Source: Seriola aureovittata
Lineage: Eukaryota > Chordata > Actinopteri > Carangiformes > Carangidae
DNA: 64,000 bases
NCBI RefSeq assembly: GCF_021018895.1
Contig: NC_079379.1
Coordinates: 21,016,776-21,080,775 of the forward strand
Reading direction: 5' to 3'
The notes under the pieces are model-generated. The model was not told the origin of the DNA. It saw only the letters and a list, made by a program, of their open reading frames with translations, and searched no databases. Below are positions 27,977 to 39,900 of this stretch, one piece after another. Position numbers and translations under genes: made by a program. Position 1 is the first letter of the stretch. Every line of letters begins with the position of its first letter.

Positions 27977-28732
27977 TATAGTATATATGTTTGCTCATCC
28001 CTCAAAAAAAACTAACTAAAAATCTAACTAAAACTAAAAGTAACTGAGTAAATAGTTTAAATAGGTTCTCCACCACTGACCACAGAAAACACATTAGTCA
28101 GAACCCCTGTCAAAATATTGGTCAATAAAAGCACCTGTCTTGCCAAAGTATGAACATATCCTGACAGCTTTATTAGTGCCTTACAGTACACACTTCCACT
28201 GTCTGAAAATGTAATTATAGTGAATACTGCACATGCACTGCTTACAATATTCTCAGACGTTTCCTTCCTGACAAGCACGAGTGAGAAGCATGAAGCCCAG
28301 AATGCGAACACATTTAAAAAGGGTTTTTCGAGGAAAGGTTTTATGGCCCAATATTGAACAATAACGAGCAGCACGGTCACGCAGGCAGACCACCACACAT
28401 TCACACAAACACACATTTACACACTCTCCTGTGCCTCTTCATCATAGGATGTGACACCTGACGGCCCATTAGTTCCCAAAGTGCTATTCTATTCTATGAA
28501 TTCCTCTCCTTATAGAATATTTAGACTCTGTGTGTTTCCCCTACGCTTGTCAACATGGGATGCATTATTCATGTTACTGTGCCATTATCTGACGCTCTGC
28601 GTGATGTAACGCAGCCATTCCCTGGCCCCGCACCCACAAACACATCAAGTGACCTTCTGAACTGTGCACTGCCATCACCCTGCCTGCAGCGCTGCAGCCA
28701 CTCCACTTCATATAAAACACTGAGGGAGATGA
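27977..28732. other. Intergenic, no gene seen
   Basis: A minus-strand frame (28416-28057) is open for 119 codons with hydrophobic stretches but begins in TG-rich low-complexity DNA and has no recognisable domain. Nothing else noted. Confidence 0.35.
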
Positions 28733-29215
28733 AGTTTGTGCTTTACAGAGGCTTTATTGTGCAATTAAAACGTGTGCTTACTAAAAGCAGAGCCACATTG
28801 GAGATAACAAAAAAATTGTGGCTTTAACACAGATTGGGTGCATCTATAACTGTGTGCCTGTAATACCTGCTTTTAAGAAAGAGATAGAGAGCGGGAGAGT
28901 GAGTTTAACCAGTGTTTAATTATGCAATTAAAAAGGTATGCCTGTGCTTAAGATTAACAGAGATGTATCCTGACTGTATGCTTGAATTTAAGAGAGATAT
29001 GACACAAGGGAGAAAAGAGAGGGAATTTAAGTTAACAAGCCTTTCGTGCAATTAAAAGATAAGTCAAAGCTGCTTTCATCTGACATAGAATGAGAGAATG
29101 ATTTTGAGTTTTAGCGTGCCTTTTGTGAATCCATAAGGTACGCCTGTGTTTGAGATAGAGAGAAGAAAAGGAAAACAAGAAGTTTTAACAAGCTGTAAAA
29201 AGGTAAGCCTACAAA
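28733..29215 (+). repeat. Degenerate tandem array with GCAATTAAAA core
   Basis: The motif GCAATTAAAA occurs at 28761, 28924 and 29048, with decayed counterparts at about 29127 and 29190. It is usually preceded by TTTAACA-AGCCTTT or a similar run, and followed by GGTAnGCCTGTGCTTAAG and a purine-rich GAGAGA stretch. Spacing shrinks from 163 to 124, 79 and 63 bases. This looks like an old local array of 80-160-bp units. Confidence 0.55.
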
Positions 29216-29919
29216 ACCCATGTTCAAAATGAAAGAGAGAGAATGACAAAGTGGCACAGAGGCAGTGAATGCAAAGGTCTCAGCTTTCTTGGTGAAAGGT
29301 AGATTAGAAGATTGATTCTTATATATGTTAAATCTGTAGCTGGCACCAGCAGTCTTTTATCTTAAATTTTGTGTAAATCAGTGTTGTTCACATTTCACAA
29401 GAGCTAGCTCAAAGTTCACTTCACACTGATTAAAATGAACCAGTTCATAGTTCACAATTTTGAATTAAATCCCAAAAAGTACCTAGTTTGTGCGAAAGTA
29501 AAACTACTGTTCTGCAAGTAAAAGTGAAATTACTGTAAAAAATTTACTAAGATCAAAGTACATAGTCAGTCAGTTGGAATGATCACATGTTACGCCATTA
29601 CATTTTTTAAAGGGGAATTTAGAGGGGTGAAAAATGTTTGGCTTTATTGTGATAATAGTAATATTATATGATAAAACTATTGAATTAAAGAGCATCTTTA
29701 GGCTACCGTGTACATATGTATATGCATTGAAATAACAATGCATATACACTAGTGGTAAGCTGCAGCGAAAGCAACGAAATTTAAGCAGTTCAGGTCCAGT
29801 TAATAAACTTTTATGGCACAAAGGTGAAACTGCCAAGGCAAAAAAAAAAATCCTGGGATTAAGAAATTGATTCACTTAGAGCTTTCCTGGAGCAATGGAA
29901 ATATATGAAGCCTTGAAAG
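29216..29919. other. Intergenic, no gene seen
   Basis: AT-rich; contains a CAAGTAAAAGTGAAATTACTG segment at about 29514 that resembles part of repeat family G (34815-35440). No gene signal. Confidence 0.35.
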
Positions 29920-30062
29920 TTCCAGTATTTATGCTAAGCTAAGCTACCTGGCTGCTGGCCGTAGCTGCCTAGTTACTAAACAGATATGAGGGAGGTATCA
30001 GTCTTTTCATCTAACTCTCAGGAGTGAAAACATACTTTCCCAAAACTCAAACTATTCCTTCA
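29920..30062 (+). repeat. Dispersed repeat family E, copy 2
   Basis: Carries TTTATGCTAAGCTAAGCTACC, GGCTGCTGGCCGTAGCTGCC, CAGATATGAGGGAGGTATCA, CATCTAACTCTCAGGAG and the end box CAAACTATTCCTTCAA. Matches the block at 14695-14835 and a pattern I know from many teleost genomes. Confidence 0.7.
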
Positions 30063-30751
30063 AGTTTTAATAGTAACAGTTTTAAGCAATGAAGTGGTAT
30101 TTCAAAAGGAAGACAAAATGAAGTGGACTGGAAACTTTGTCCGTAAGTGTGAATGTTTCCAGATGTCACTTATCACTCTGCTGCATTAGCAACTTATTAA
30201 AGATGTTTTCTAATTCATGCTGGGATATCCGCCACCATCCCTACCAGACTGAAAAGGATTAGACAGGTGGAGAAGATGAAAGTCTGTTCAGTCATCAAAC
30301 CTAAATATTGTGGCTTTGGAAAAAGCTTTACCCTTTCTATTTGCCGAGCCAATAAATGAAAGGCTTTTCACAAATAATTAACATGACGGCTTGGATGTTC
30401 CATGATATTGACAGTGGCTTTCTGGGCTGGTGTGGGTTGATGCACAGGTTATTTTTAAGATACCAGACAACCGCAATGCATAATTTATCACACCGAAGGA
30501 TAACCCTCCCGAAAAAGGAAGTAATAAGGGCAGCAAAGCATGCAGCTGAAATGACTGATAATGCTTTACAACAGCTTCTAAATAGAGTAGATGAAAAAAA
30601 AATCCTGTTTGCACATCATCTTAAAGGGAAGTGTAATTATCTATCAGCCAATCAACACCTAGCACTCACTTCCTGAGTCTGACCTTGCTGGACTCGTCAC
30701 CATGGAAATATATTCTCTTTCTTGTACAACACAGCTTGGTCATACAAAAAC

Positions 30752-30753
<2 letters not shown>

Positions 30754-30806
<53 letters not shown>
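30754..30806. repeat. (TG)n microsatellite
   Basis: Uninterrupted TG run of about 53 bases. Confidence 0.95.
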
Positions 30807-30807
<1 letters not shown>

Positions 30808-31139
30808 AGATGAGCTACGAACAAGACCAGTTTTCCATGTTTTTCTCTCTCTCGAGGGCACCTTGGAAACAGTCTTATTCTGCAGTTTATGGTTTATAAT
30901 ACTGTTTCCAAAAACAAATATGCAGGAATGATGAACCACTACCCCCAGGTGCACACACTCAAAACCACACACACAACCTCATTCTGCCTGGTCACAAATG
31001 TTCTTTTCACACGCAGATCAGATAAAAATGCGAAAATGGCAGTATTTGTTTTCTTTTCATTTGGGATCTATTATGATATTCTGCATAAATAATGCATCCT
31101 CAGGAAATACTGAAATATTTACAGAACATACAGTATATA

Positions 31140-31140
<1 letters not shown>

Positions 31141-31202
<62 letters not shown>
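31141..31202. repeat. (TG)n microsatellite
   Basis: Uninterrupted TG run of about 60 bases. Confidence 0.95.
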
Positions 31203-31203
<1 letters not shown>

Positions 31204-31819
31204 TTTCTTTTAACATTACTTCCACTACTGACTACGCCTTGAAGTGAGCCTGCATTTAATGAGAGCTGCTGCTTACAGAAGCAGAAGTACTTCTTCAGTT
31301 TGCTTTCCCAGAGGTATTATCAGCTACTGACAGCTGCTTGAATGCAGGACTCAGTTTAAGTAGACTATCCTGTCAGATTAGCTTTTGATGGACAGCTGTA
31401 CAAAAACTTACCTTACAATGTTTATTTCATTGTTGGTGAAAAGTTAAAAAAGGATTCAACCATGAAACTAAGAGACTGTTGCGAGATGTACATTTTTGTT
31501 CTCCTGTGCTGAATTTAGACTGAACTGAATAAAAGAGTTCCCAAACTGATTGATTTGGGTGGGTGAATTCTTTTTGTGCTTTTTGGACAAAAACATACCT
31601 TCCAAATGAAAACTTCATTTCAGTATTTCTGTAATGTCACTTGAGGGTTTTATACTTATTTTATAACACTCAATAACAAGGTTGTGATAATAAAAAAAAG
31701 CAATCTAAACTGATGAAAAGTAAAATTCAATAACACTAAAAGAAAATAAAATGAGTCCCAAAACTGATACCTGTGGGACTCCACATGTAATGTGTGCTAA
31801 TGATGATTTATATATTGAT

Positions 31820-32282
31820 TTAAAGTCTCCATTGACTCCACTTTGATATTTGAGCTTCACTGTGCAGAATGATATACAGTATGTGCAGACTATGGTATTT
31901 CACATCCATTTGCCAAAAAGGGGAAATTTATCTGTGCTCAACTTTAATCTCAGTTTAACACGTCTACATACAACTAGTTTAGCTGTTAATCGTGGGCTAA
32001 TATGCAGCTTAGATATGTGGAGACTCAAAGCCTCCAGCACACAAACACTGAGAATGGACATTACATGGAAGTAGGAGACATCATGTCTCTAGTAGTTAAA
32101 CTTTAAATACCAAAATATTTGCATATTTATTGAGTCTGGATATGTCAATGAGAGCGCAGGAGTAAGATGTAATTCTAAGAATTTTAATTGAATTTTTGTC
32201 GAAGAAACCATATCAGGCACAAATTATTATTCAAAGGAGAGTATTTTTATGTCTTGAAACAAGTCTTGAGGGGATCTTTAAA
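31820..32282 (+). mobile_element. TIR element family A, copy 3
   Basis: Starts TTAAAGTCTCCATTG and ends GGGGATCTTTAA. Internal motifs match copy 1 in order: GAGCTTCACTGTGCAGAATG, ATTTGCCAAAAAGGGGAAA, CTCCAGCACACAAACACTGA, GCATATTTATTGAGTCTGGA and ATTATTATTCAAAGGAGAGT. It is shorter than copy 1 through internal deletions. Confidence 0.7.
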
Positions 32283-33942
32283 TTACTGTAATGAAATATG
32301 GGATCCTGAATTTAATAGGTTATGATGAGATCTAGGAGATTACATTGTGACACCTGAACATTACACCGATATATGATTTCTGAACATTTAAAACCAGGGG
32401 CACTTACATGCTACTTTTAAAGGTTACTCCTGTGATTTAGTATTGCACTCCCATGATGCTGCAGGGCCTCACAAGAGACTGATTGTCATAATTAAAGTAC
32501 CAGAATATTAAATATTCTTGCTTTTAATTCCTAGTAGAGTCAAGCTCCAAAAACACTGAATCTTACATTACCTGTGGTCACGCAACCAATAGTATAATTT
32601 TTGTTTCTTACACTGTACCTGGTAAATGCCCACAACCCTGGTGACATCATCTGGATGACATTCTCTGACTCAGACATCATACAAATGGCAGAGAAGTGCA
32701 CCACCTAGTTTCCTTTATGGGTAAAATTGATGGACTGTCACTTTGACAGCTTCCATTCTTCTGGGAAGGTTTTGCCGGAAAATTTCTCCCATTCCGAACT
32801 GAGGTCAGTCTCTCATGCTGGCTCACACTCATATGCTCAGGATTCATGTAAAAGCAAGTCAAGTTCTTCCACACCAGCTTTGAAGAACCATTTTTTATGG
32901 ACTTGGCTTCGTACACCAGGACACTGATGTCACAAAAGGAAAAGTCGTTTCCCAAGTTGGGAGCACACTATTGTCTAAAATATCACTGTAAGCTTTCTCT
33001 TATTTGGAATCAAGGGGCCTGGCCAAAACCATGAAAAACAACAACCTCAAAACGAAAGTACACAAAATTGTGTGGCCCCCGCATCATTACAGCCATATGG
33101 TTAGGCTAATTCATGAAGATAATCAAGTTACAACAAAGAGCATGTTGGAAAACTGTTGACTGGCTATAATTACAGCAGACACAGGTTCAGCATGAGGTCA
33201 CTTCAGAAAAGTTTGAACCAGCTCAAAGGCGCCTGTGGCCAAACACCAAAACCCCCCTTCAGACTAAACAAACTTCAAAGGGATAATATCTAGATAGGTG
33301 CAGAATATGCTGGGGGGGGGGGGGGGGGTCCAAACAGCTCATCCCAGCTGAATAACTAACAGCAGTGCTAGACCTAGACTATATGAATAAATATATAGGG
33401 AGTCTTAATCTGGCTTTCATATAATACCACTAAATATTCCTTTAGGCGGATAGTGAATCCATGGCTACCAATAGTGAGCTAATGCTGTAATCTACTGTGG
33501 CATATAGACACACATTTTATGATTTTATACCTTTTTCCTGTAGGTTCTTGGGTTTTTGCTGTGGTTGCTATCTTTTGTAGAGGATAAAAATAAGAAATGG
33601 AGGAATAACTTTTCAGCACTGTGGACCTTCAAACTTTGACTGTAGAAGCTAATAATCACATCCAGGTTCATCCTAGGGAGATGTGGTGTTTTAAAAAATA
33701 ATATATGACCTCTACTGAGCTCATCAAAAGGCAGTCACCTGCATTTTAAAGACTATCTGGTGGATAAAGTTTTGCTAAGATGCTACCAGAAGTCAGTGAA
33801 AAACCACAACAGAGTCTTGCTTCCTGTTTTAACGCTTTGACTCATCTGTGAATTTATCTGAAAGAGATAGATTAAGAGTTAACAGATGACATCTATCATC
33901 GAGAGTCTGCACGTTTGATATTGTTTTTTGTTTTTTCATCCA
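32283..33942. other. Intergenic upstream of nrsn1
   Basis: AT-rich with a 17-base G run at 33312-33328. Short open frames around 32677-32955 overlap on both strands and are unsupported. Distal nrsn1 regulatory DNA may lie here but nothing specific is visible. Confidence 0.35.
33312..33328. repeat. Poly-G run (17 bases)
   Basis: Uninterrupted guanines. Such runs often mark sequencing-length uncertainty and can form G-quadruplex-like structures. Confidence 0.9.
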
Positions 33943-33954
33943 CGCGCATGCGCA
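33943..33954 (+). promoter_or_regulatory. nrsn1: NRF-1-like site, probable nrsn1 promoter
   Basis: CGCGCATGCGCA fits the palindromic NRF-1 consensus YGCGCAYGCGCR exactly. It lies about 40 bases before a GC-richer block with a good splice donor at 34060. Placement just ahead of the putative first exon suggests a TATA-less promoter. This is an inference from sequence only. Confidence 0.5.
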
Positions 33955-33964
33955 GCGTCTCATT

Positions 33965-34059
33965 TCAACTGATTCACATCAGCAGCAGCAGCTTTGGAGA
34001 TCTACCGGTCCGACGGCACATGGATCCCCAGTGAGAAGAGCGAGCACTCCGGCCACGGG
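33965..34059 (+). other. nrsn1: Putative non-coding first exon of nrsn1
   Basis: The block after the NRF-1-like site is CpG-richer than its surroundings and ends CCACGGG before a GTAAGA donor at 34060-34065. The first coding exon has an acceptor (TTTACCGCAG) ending at 36975, so an upstream 5' UTR exon must exist. This is the best candidate within 3 kb. The start is only approximate. Confidence 0.45.
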
Positions 34060-34814
34060 GTAAGACTGACTGCTTCTCCGGTAGTGAAGTGGGTTAGAGT
34101 GAAGAGAGGAGGCAGCAGCCGAGGACAGAAACTGGGAAACTCAGTGGTTTGTAAGTGCGACGGAGAAAAAGTGTGAGATGGACTGAGAGGCTGCATGGCC
34201 GCGATGACTCACTGGTGTCCAGTGCTGGCGGTTAGTTCATGTCTGTGCTGAGCTGAGATCACCACCATGTCTTCTGATTCTGTCAGTTTTAAAAAATCTG
34301 ACGTTTTTTGCATCTTATTTTAGGCTTGTAGCATTAAAAAAAAAAAAAAAAATGAAATGTGAAATCATAAATCCAGAATAGGCCTGAGTAAACGACAGTA
34401 AACAAACCCTGTTGCATTTTCGGACTGTTTCACGATCCTATGAGACAAATAATACAGTTTGACCGGACTAAATCTGGACCGCGCTCGCCTGTGAGTCCGG
34501 GGGGGGAAAGTTGGTGCAAACTCAGCAGCACCATGGACAGCGCTCTGACAGTATAACAGTCTTTATAGGGGACAGAAAAATCAAATAAATAAATCAAATA
34601 AATGGATTAGGAGCAAATTTCAGACAAAATTTGATGTTTTTAATATCATTGAAACAGAATCCAGAAATAAATATATAAACCTTATGAAAAAAAATCACAT
34701 TTGTAAGAGCAATGAATTTAGAGCTTAATCGTGCTCACATAATATAGGCTACTGTGAGTCACCAGTCAGTGCTTCATATACTACTTATTTATTTATTATT
34801 ATAAAGCCTGGTTG

Positions 34815-35440
34815 GATATGAGACAGCAGTGGAAAAAACTCATCAGATCTTTGAAGTAAAAACACAGTACCACATGGTAAATATACTTTTATTATTACAA
34901 GTAAAAGTCCTGCATTTGAAATCCCACTGAAGAAAAGTGCAGTACTATCAGCTTAAAGCATCAAAAGTAAAAGCAGCTGTGATATACAGAATACTGAGTG
35001 TGGTATTATTAAATGACTGATGCATCACTGTGGCAGCAGCAATTTACTGTTACAGCTGGTCTGGGTGGAGATAGTTTTATATGGCTACTTTACCTTGTGG
35101 CTAATTTACATCTTTGGGTCTTCAGCAGTTATTTAATGACACCTCTCTGGTGGAACTGCAAACAATGACACAGCTTTTCTGTAAGAGTTCATGAGCCAAT
35201 AGGTTGGAACCACTGGTTTAATCTTTAACAACGTGTTATATTTTTATGACTTTATCATAACTACTAACCTGAAAGGTAACCGGGAAATATTTTTGTTAGA
35301 TAAATGTATTGGAGTAAAAAGTACAAAAACATCACAAGTATAAAGTGACATTCAATGGAAATACTAAAGTAAAGTACAAGTACCTCATACTTAAACACAC
35401 TACTTGAGTAAATGCACTTAGTTGCTTTCCACCACTGGAT
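34815..35440 (+). repeat. nrsn1: Dispersed repeat family G, copy 1
   Basis: In the large 5' UTR intron of nrsn1. Motifs in order: CAAGTAAAAGTCCTGCATTTG, AAGTGCAGTACTATCAGC, AAAGCATCAAAAGTAAAAG, ATAAAGTGACATTCAATGGA, ACTAAAGTAAAGTACAAGTA, CTACTTGAGTAAATGCACTT and CTTTCCACCACTGG. I recognise this as one of the commonest teleost interspersed repeats. Confidence 0.75.
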
Positions 35441-35689
35441 CAGTAAAACATAACATTAATATTAGCATCATAACCAGCTCTAAGATGTGTTAGTAACAGA
35501 CCATAATAACCAGATAAAATACTCTGACTCACTTAGTGGTGGGAGAAATATTTGGTCCCAATACAATAGTATGAAATTAGCTCTTCACAATACAAAATGT
35601 TATTTAAATTAGCCCATAATAAAGTTTTTGTACTCATTATACAGCCTGGCTACTTATTGGTTCCTGTTGTTACTGACAAAATAATGTGT

Positions 35690-35905
35690 AAGCAGCGTTT
35701 GAAGTAATGTACCATATTTAATAACAGGTAGCTAGAAGGTAGAGCTGCAAAATACACTTGTTAAAGAGTAAATGTCCAGTATTAATCTCTGAACTGCGGT
35801 GGTAGCAGTATAAAGTAGCATGGAATGGAAATGCTCAAATAATAATTTATTCATTACGGCACTTCAGTTAATGTATTTCATACCCTCCACCGCTGGAGAC
35901 GCTAA
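35690..35905 (+). repeat. Dispersed repeat family G, copy 2 (partial)
   Basis: Shares AGTATAAAGTAGCATGGAAT, GGAAATGCTCAAATAATAA, GTTAATGTATTTCATACC and a closing CTCCACCGCTGG with copy 1, in the same order. Only the right half of the family is present. Confidence 0.6.
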
Positions 35906-36975
35906 TCATATCTGCTCAACATATTTACTTAAAAGCAAGTTATGGACGTTCCTACATCATGTTCTTGTGAATTCAGACTTCTAATTGTGTTAACATTCAC
36001 CATGAATACAACCAGAAAGGTCAGATCATTCCCTTTACCAGGAAAAACTAACCCAGAGGAAAATAAATGGGTTGTCAATACTACAATAATTGGTTGCTTT
36101 TATTTGATGAAGTCTGGCCATATTGACTATTTTATTTATTTGTGTAATCATTTGTAAATGTTTCTAAAAGCTTTACTCAGGAAGGTAAAAGCACAAGCTG
36201 CAACAGGTAATTTAGATCTAATTTGTAATATCTAATTAGAATTAAAGAGTCTAAATATTCTGTTTATCTACTTTACTTTCTAATCTTCCTTCAACTTGCT
36301 TTTTTCATTTGCATCAGAAGTTTACTTTCTTGTGTTTGCGATTTTTGTTGACGACAGTGTCGTTACAAACACACACACAATCACATGAGTTTGGTGACAA
36401 CTCATGATGTCAGGTTTAAGATTTTGGGCAATGGAGGAGAGTAAAAACCAAAGATCACCTGAGCAGTGTGTTCTCCTCCAGTGATTACTGATCTGGTTTT
36501 CAGGATAATGTTTCAAACCGCAGTCAGTCAGGTTGATCTTACCGTGCGATGCAGACGGAGATCAGGCGCGTGTGGCCGCTTAGAGAAACCGTTTGAAGGC
36601 AAAGAATGAAAGAAATCAATCAAACCGCCTTGGGAGAATAACAACAGAGGGACATGTGTGTATATGAGGAAGAATAGAGTGTGCACACACTTGCATACGT
36701 GTGATTCATCCGTGGGTGGTAATAGAGCCACCTTAGGGCCACGGCAGCCGTCAATCGTTCACATGCAGCAACAATAACTGAGGCGACCTGACGACACGGG
36801 CCAAGATTTATGACAGGTCTCTGAAGGGAGGGAGGCTTTTATTGAGGGAAATCCATATTCAGCAGATGAACAGTGTTTGTGTTACAACAGCCAAGCAGCT
36901 GAATATGTATACATATCAATCTCTTCAGGCCTCTGAACATGTACTACCTACTATGTATCCGTATCTTTACCGCAG

Positions 36976-39900
36976 GTGTACAAGGTGCGTGAGGTGTGAT
37001 GGCGCTGTGCTCCGAGGCCTGTGTCTCTGGCTCAGGAGGAGAATCCTCCGGGAGTGAGGTGAGCTTCGCTTTCCCTGTTTTATTTGATTTTCATTACAGC
37101 TACAAGAGTCTTATGATCAGCACCAGGCAGATGTAGAGAGGACATTTAATATAGTTTGATCATGCTTTAGATAAGAGGCAATAACAGAGTAGATATTTTC
37201 TATGTACAGGGTAACAATGCTGGGGCTGCTCTATTTAACAGCCCACATGCCCCAAACTTACCCTACAACAAGGAAGCTTTCTCCCACATATCTAATGATT
37301 CATCATAGAGGAAATGTACCAGCACTTCAAAGAGCCACCCATTACCTCAGACGGGACATAAACGCTGTTGTTAGTCATCATTTATCTTTTTACCCAGTAA
37401 CAGTATAACTGTACTCTGTATTTATCAAATAGGTATAGTATAGTGTAAATAGGGTTTTTCAAGTGTAATTTATTTCTAAACCTCTCTAAGCCTTAATCAC
37501 AAAGTTAAACTAAGTATTTTATTGATGCTCATTTGTACTAAATTATTACACTGTATTTTGTAGGCTGTGATCTAATGTCAAATTTGACACTTTTTCACTG
37601 TTTTATCTCAAGTGTTGATTCATAACAAGATATATTTGTGTTTTTAAGCACCAAAAATCATCTCAATGTGGTTTCACATCTCCTCTCTCAGGCTTCTCTC
37701 TGGAGCTCTAGTAACAATAGGTCGGTGAGCCAATCAGAAGAGAGGATGCTCTCGGCCTCTCTTCTGATTGGCTGACTGTTTTCTGAGTGAAAAAAAAATT
37801 TTTCAGGTAAACAAACCAAATCCTGCAAGGTTGGATGGTGGGTCCAGGTGGGCGGGGCTTGGGGCATGGCTTAGAGTGGTGACTGCTTTGTTGTGACATC
37901 ACAAAGTTACAGAAGTCATGACGGCTGGTTTTAAGGCTGAGTTTCCGAATACAGGCTGTGTGCGTTTCTCTGTGGACTGAGGCTTTGATACTTTCACAGT
38001 ATTAATACAGAACATAGACCTGCTCTGAAATCAAAAAAGACTAGCAAATCTCACTTCATACAAAATGGGACCTTAAACTAGACTTTCTTCAAACGTGAAA
38101 GAGGGTCAAATATGATCATGGAGGACTGTGGTTCTCCGATGTTATGTGGTCTCTTTTTACACCAGGCGGGTTCTAGCTGTCTTCAGTTTGGGGTTCGTTC
38201 CTATCTGCACCACTTCTACGAGGAGTGCTCGTCCTCCATGTGGGAGAGAGACCCGGAGGATCGGGGGTTCGTCCAGAGCCAGAGGTCAGCCCTGTTGTGG
38301 AACTCAGCAGTCTGGAAGGTAAAGCTACGACAAGCTCCAACCTGTTTGTATGATTTAACTCAAAACAAAATCAAAACGGAAACAAATCATTAAAAAATCC
38401 ATGAAATGCAGCCCACTCTGGTCTTTCATGTAAATGATTAGCAGTTACTGATTGATATAGCACAAGTGCTGAAGCATGATTCCCTGGGGAGACACGGGGT
38501 CAGACCCTCATTGTTCAGAGTAGTATATTCAGTGGCTGATGTCCCATAACTATAGATTTCTTTATATCATTATGTCTTATGTTTCCCATTATTGCAATTT
38601 ATCAAATCATTCCTGAATGGAGTTTAATGAAAAGGATGAAAAGTCGCATAAAACGTGTTTTAAATCTGCCTTTAAAATCCTCTTGATTTTAGAATAGATC
38701 GGGTCCATACGTATTGAGACAAGGTTTTCAAATGAATGTTTTCCTGTTGTACACAATAACCTTGTACAACTGGCCTCTATTCTATCTTTAGTCCCTTCTA
38801 CTTCAAGCATAATAATGTTACTATGACTTGCTAACTTGAACTGGATCTATTATTAGTTCCTTCTTTGGTGACTGCTTCAATTAATTCAGTTGAGAGCTCT
38901 TTTCAGGCTCTCTGTGAATGTAAAAGCCTTGAGTTCGACCCATTTCAAAAATACAGAAAGAATCCTTTTTTTTTTTTTTCATTCAGACTGCTTATGAGAT
39001 TGAGGATTCTGAATTTTTTCCTTATTTTCTCTAAATGTGAACTCAAAATTCACCATGCATTGCCGTCCTTGTCACAGCCGACTGCACTGTTGCCCCGGGG
39101 AGAGCAGCTGACAGAGATGTGCCACCTCTGTGTCACCTGTTGATTGTTTTCCCCTGCCAGTGATGAGCTTCACCGCTGTAATAACTAAAAAGAATCTCCC
39201 TCTGATATACTCATGTAATATCGTGCTTACAGTGCATTTTAACCAATTGTCTCTGTATGATGAACTACAGGCAGTGGCGTAGTGGTATTTGTAAAGGTGA
39301 AGCATTACATGCGAGCCCCCTGCCCATTTGGCAATTTGGATTTTTCTGCATCATAAACAACAAAATGACCTTTCCTTACAAGAAGGGAAGAGCACTGAGC
39401 ACTGAGTGCCATCAGACTGCACAAATTACCGCTTCCACTTTCTCTCTCCTCCCTCCAGGTGTCCTTGGCCCTGGGTCTCCTGATCCTGACCGCAGGCATC
39501 GCCAGCCTGTCAGTCGGTTACTCCACTCCCCATAAAATCGAGTCGTTCGGAGAGGGAGACCTGTTCTTCGTGGACACCCAGGCCGTCAGCTTCAACAGGG
39601 GGCTGCACCTCAGTGCCGCGGCCGGGATCGGGCTCTCCTGCCTCGGCTCGGCCCTGGCGGTGATGGGGGTCGTCGTTTGGATCCTCCCCGGGGCCAACCT
39701 GAAAGAGAGGCTGTTCCACAGTGCGGGGGAAAGGGAACGGAGAGGAGAGTTACAGTCGAAGTGGAGGGGATTCAGGGATCCGGGGGACGTGGTCACTAAG
39801 CCCCCAGGTATTGAGGAGGGGAAGATACCTGTCACACTGTCGAAAGTGGAAAATGTGCAACCCGCTTCTTAAAAAGATCCTGGCTGTGCTACATAGTGTA

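Larger units (their letters stand above)
30063..31819. other. Intergenic with two TG microsatellites
   Basis: The part 30340-30670 is low in repeats and compositionally balanced (contains CAATGCATAATTTATCACAC) and might be regulatory. (TG)n tracts lie at 30754-30806 and 31141-31202. No supported gene. Confidence 0.4.
37059..38165 (+). other. nrsn1: nrsn1 intron between coding exons 1 and 2
   Basis: Holds AT-rich DNA and a dispersed repeat candidate (about 37565-38085) with a perfect hairpin. No additional exon seen. Confidence 0.7.

Noticed and set aside
28057..28416. Minus-strand 119-codon hydrophobic frame
   Set aside because: Begins in a TG-rich run, no recognisable domain or splice sites, and composition is like random AT-rich DNA.
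39459..39872. Independent gene starting at the GTG of 39459
   Set aside because: This is the third coding exon of nrsn1: an acceptor ends at 39458 and the frame continues from the previous exon.
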